This document shows, piece by piece, positions 62,555-64,000 of a DNA stretch of 64,000 nt. Under the pieces are notes generated by a model. It was not told the origin of the DNA and searched no databases. It saw only the letters and a program-made list of their open reading frames with translations. The translations under genes were made by a program, and so were the position numbers. This stretch comes from Heminiphilus faecis (GTDB lineage: Bacteria; Bacteroidota; Bacteroidia; Bacteroidales; Muribaculaceae): contig NZ_VSMC01000008.1 of the NCBI RefSeq assembly GCF_008728965.1, positions 1 to 64,000 on the forward strand. The letters are read 5' to 3'. Positions within the stretch are counted from its first letter, which is position 1. Each line of letters opens with the position of its first letter.

Positions 62555-63916
62555 TCAGATGATTTTATCAAGAGAGGCTATATTGGCCTGCACCATCTCG
62601 TCGGTAACCTCATAGTTCTGCAAGTCACCGGCTATGTACGAGTCATAGGAAGCCATGTCGATAAGACCGTGACCAGAGAGATTGAATAATATGACCTTGG
62701 AAGTACCCTCTTCTTTGGCCTTCTGTGCCTCGCGTATAGCTGTGGCTATGGCATGGGAGCTTTCCGGAGCCGGTATGATGCCCTCGGAACGGGCAAACAG
62801 AGTGGCTGCGGCAAAGGTCTCCAGTTGAGGAATGTCCACCGCCTCGATAAATCCGTCCTCACGCAACTGGCTCACTACAGCACCGGCACCGTGATAGCGC
62901 AATCCGCCGGCATGTATGTTGGCCGGAGCAAAGTTATGACCGAGCGTATACATCGGTATCAACGGCGTGTATCCGGCCTCGTCGCCGAAATCGTATTGAA
63001 GTACTCCGCGGGTGAGTTTTGGGCATGAAGCCGGCTCGGCGGCAATAAAACGTGTAGAGCGTTCACCGGCAAGATTATGACGCATGAAAGGGAAAGTCAC
63101 ACCCGAGAAGTTGCTGCCGCCGCCGAAACATCCGATAACGACATCAGGATACTCGCCTGCCATCTCCATCTGCTTCTCCGCCTCAAGGCCAATGACAGTC
63201 TGATGCAGTGCCACGTGATTGAGAACAGAGCCGAGAGTATACTTGCAGTTGGGAGTCGCCATGGCGAGTTCCACGGCTTCGGATATGGCCGTACCGAGTG
63301 AACCCTGATAGTGCGGATTCTCGGTAATAATCTTTCGTCCGGCCTTGGTCGACATACTCGGCGAGGCAATGACTTCGGCTCCATAAGTCTGCATGATGGA
63401 ACGACGATACGGTTTCTGATGATATGACACCTTGACCATATACACAGCCAGCTCAAGACCGAAATGACGGGCGGCAAGCGACAGAGCGGCACCCCATTGC
63501 CCGGCACCGGTCTCGGTAGTTATATTGGTCACACCCTGCTTCTTGCAGTAGTAAGCCTGCGGTATGGCCGAATTGAGTTTATGCGACCCCACCGGGCTCA
63601 CACTCTCGTTTTTGAAATATATATGGGCCGGAGTATCAAGCGCTTTTTCAAGACCGCGAGCACGCACCAACGGAGTCGGACGCCATATGCGGTACATATC
63701 GCGCACCTCATCGGGGATTTCTATCCAGCGGTCGGTATCGTTAAATTCCTGACGCGACACCTCCTCGGAAAAGAGCGGAAACAGGTCTTCGGCCTTCATC
63801 GGTTCCTTGGTGACAGGGTTGAGCAGCGGCCGCGGCTTACGCGGCATATCGGCCACCACATTGTACCATGCGGTAGGAATATCTTTTTCCTGCAATAAAA
63901 ATTTCTTTGATTCCAT
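62555..63916 (-). CDS. TrpB2-type tryptophan synthase beta chain
   Basis: A pyridoxal-phosphate enzyme of 453 residues belonging to the TrpB2 group, longer than standard TrpB (about 400). The cofactor Lys is in VGSHKLNSAIP, the phosphate-binding GGGSNFSG loop and GAGQWGAALSLAARHFGLEL are clear, and the extended N-terminus with RPTPLVRARGLEKAL is typical. TrpB2 proteins make tryptophan from indole and serine, often without TrpA; here no other trp gene is adjacent, suggesting indole salvage. The ATG at 63916 is preferred, because an upstream start would overlap the end of the preceding gene. Confidence 0.92.
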   Translation of the reverse strand: MESKKFLLQEKDIPTAWYNVVADMPRKPRPLLNPVTKEPMKAEDLFPLFSEEVSRQEFNDTDRWIEIPDEVRDMYRIWRPTPLVRARGLEKALDTPAHIYFKNESVSPVGSHKLNSAIPQAYYCKKQGVTNITTETGAGQWGAALSLAARHFGLELAVYMVKVSYHQKPYRRSIMQTYGAEVIASPSMSTKAGRKIITENPHYQGSLGTAISEAVELAMATPNCKYTLGSVLNHVALHQTVIGLEAEKQMEMAGEYPDVVIGCFGGGSNFSGVTFPFMRHNLAGERSTRFIAAEPASCPKLTRGVLQYDFGDEAGYTPLIPMYTLGHNFAPANIHAGGLRYHGAGAVVSQLREDGFIEAVDIPQLETFAAATLFARSEGIIPAPESSHAIATAIREAQKAKEEGTSKVILFNLSGHGLIDMASYDSYIAGDLQNYEVTDEMVQANIASLDKII

Positions 63917-63930
63917 GTTAAATGATTGTA

Positions 63931-64000
63931 TTAAATATTCTGTTCGATACGCCATGTAAATGCACGCAGGCCGAGACGCGGCGTAGCCACATCCATCTCG
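63931..64000 (-). CDS. C-terminal end of an unidentified protein (partial)
   Basis: The last 22 codons of a frame that runs off the window end: VATPRLGLRAFTWRIEQNI before a TAA at 63931. The sequence is open to the edge. It lies 14 bp upstream of the TrpB2 start, in the same orientation, so both may be co-transcribed. The fragment is too short to identify. Confidence 0.45.
   Translation of the reverse strand, partial: EMDVATPRLGLRAFTWRIEQNI

Overview
The window looks like a chromosomal segment of an anaerobic Bacteroidales bacterium, most likely from Muribaculaceae or a close relative. The order is supported by a SusC/SusD pair, the uppS-bamA-ompH-ompH-murI envelope cluster, lipoproteins and many promoters of the Bacteroidetes type (TTG/TTTG, about 20 bp, TAnnTTTG). 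The family is an inference from gene style only. Pyruvate:ferredoxin oxidoreductase, rubredoxin and GlpABC indicate an anaerobic lifestyle. I found no rRNA, tRNA or CRISPR array.

Layout. 1-0.6 kb: end of an IS21-type element (IstB). 1.1-3.4 kb: pnp. 3.5-9.3 kb (minus): dut, a TPR protein, a DUF4292 lipoprotein, an EnvC-like activator and a lipid-linked oligosaccharide flippase, arranged as an envelope operon. 9.5-10.2 kb: a lipidated OmpH/Skp and a 47-residue membrane protein. 10.4-13.1 kb (plus): pepD, an N-acetylmuramidase and a miniature prohibitin-like membrane protein. 13.1-18.3 kb (minus): metH, tadA, rnz. 18.4-19.2 kb: a candidate small RNA and a phage-like orphan gene. 19.5-23.0 kb: nifJ/por.

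23.2-29.5 kb is the most unusual part. A strong promoter drives a leader of about 350 nt with several hairpins and a 10-bp long-range pairing, followed by seven exported proteins: an LPP20-like protein, a DUF4384 protein, a TRL-like lipoprotein, an unknown protein, a caspase-family protease, an unknown lipoprotein and a transglutaminase-like protein. I read this as a possible envelope protease/transglutaminase system.

29.7-32.2 kb (minus): Schlafen-AlbA protein, LuxS and MtnN (S-adenosylhomocysteine recycling, which feeds homocysteine to MetH), rubredoxin and DUF488. 32.4-37.0 kb (minus): SusD and a SusC gene broken at a run of eight C. 37.2-38.9 kb (plus): three small genes. 38.9-43.7 kb (minus): GH2 glycosidase, HipA-like kinase with DUF3037, and a beta-propeller protein. 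43.7-51.5 kb: glycerol-3-phosphate uptake and oxidation (GlpT, GlpABC, HAD phosphatase) with a divergent DeoR/GlpR-type regulator. 51.5-54.5 kb: comF, recX, prmC and divergent ribD. 54.7-62.5 kb (plus): DUF6242, DUF6089, uppS, bamA, two ompH genes and murI. 62.6-64.0 kb (minus): TrpB2-type tryptophan synthase and the tail of an unidentified gene.
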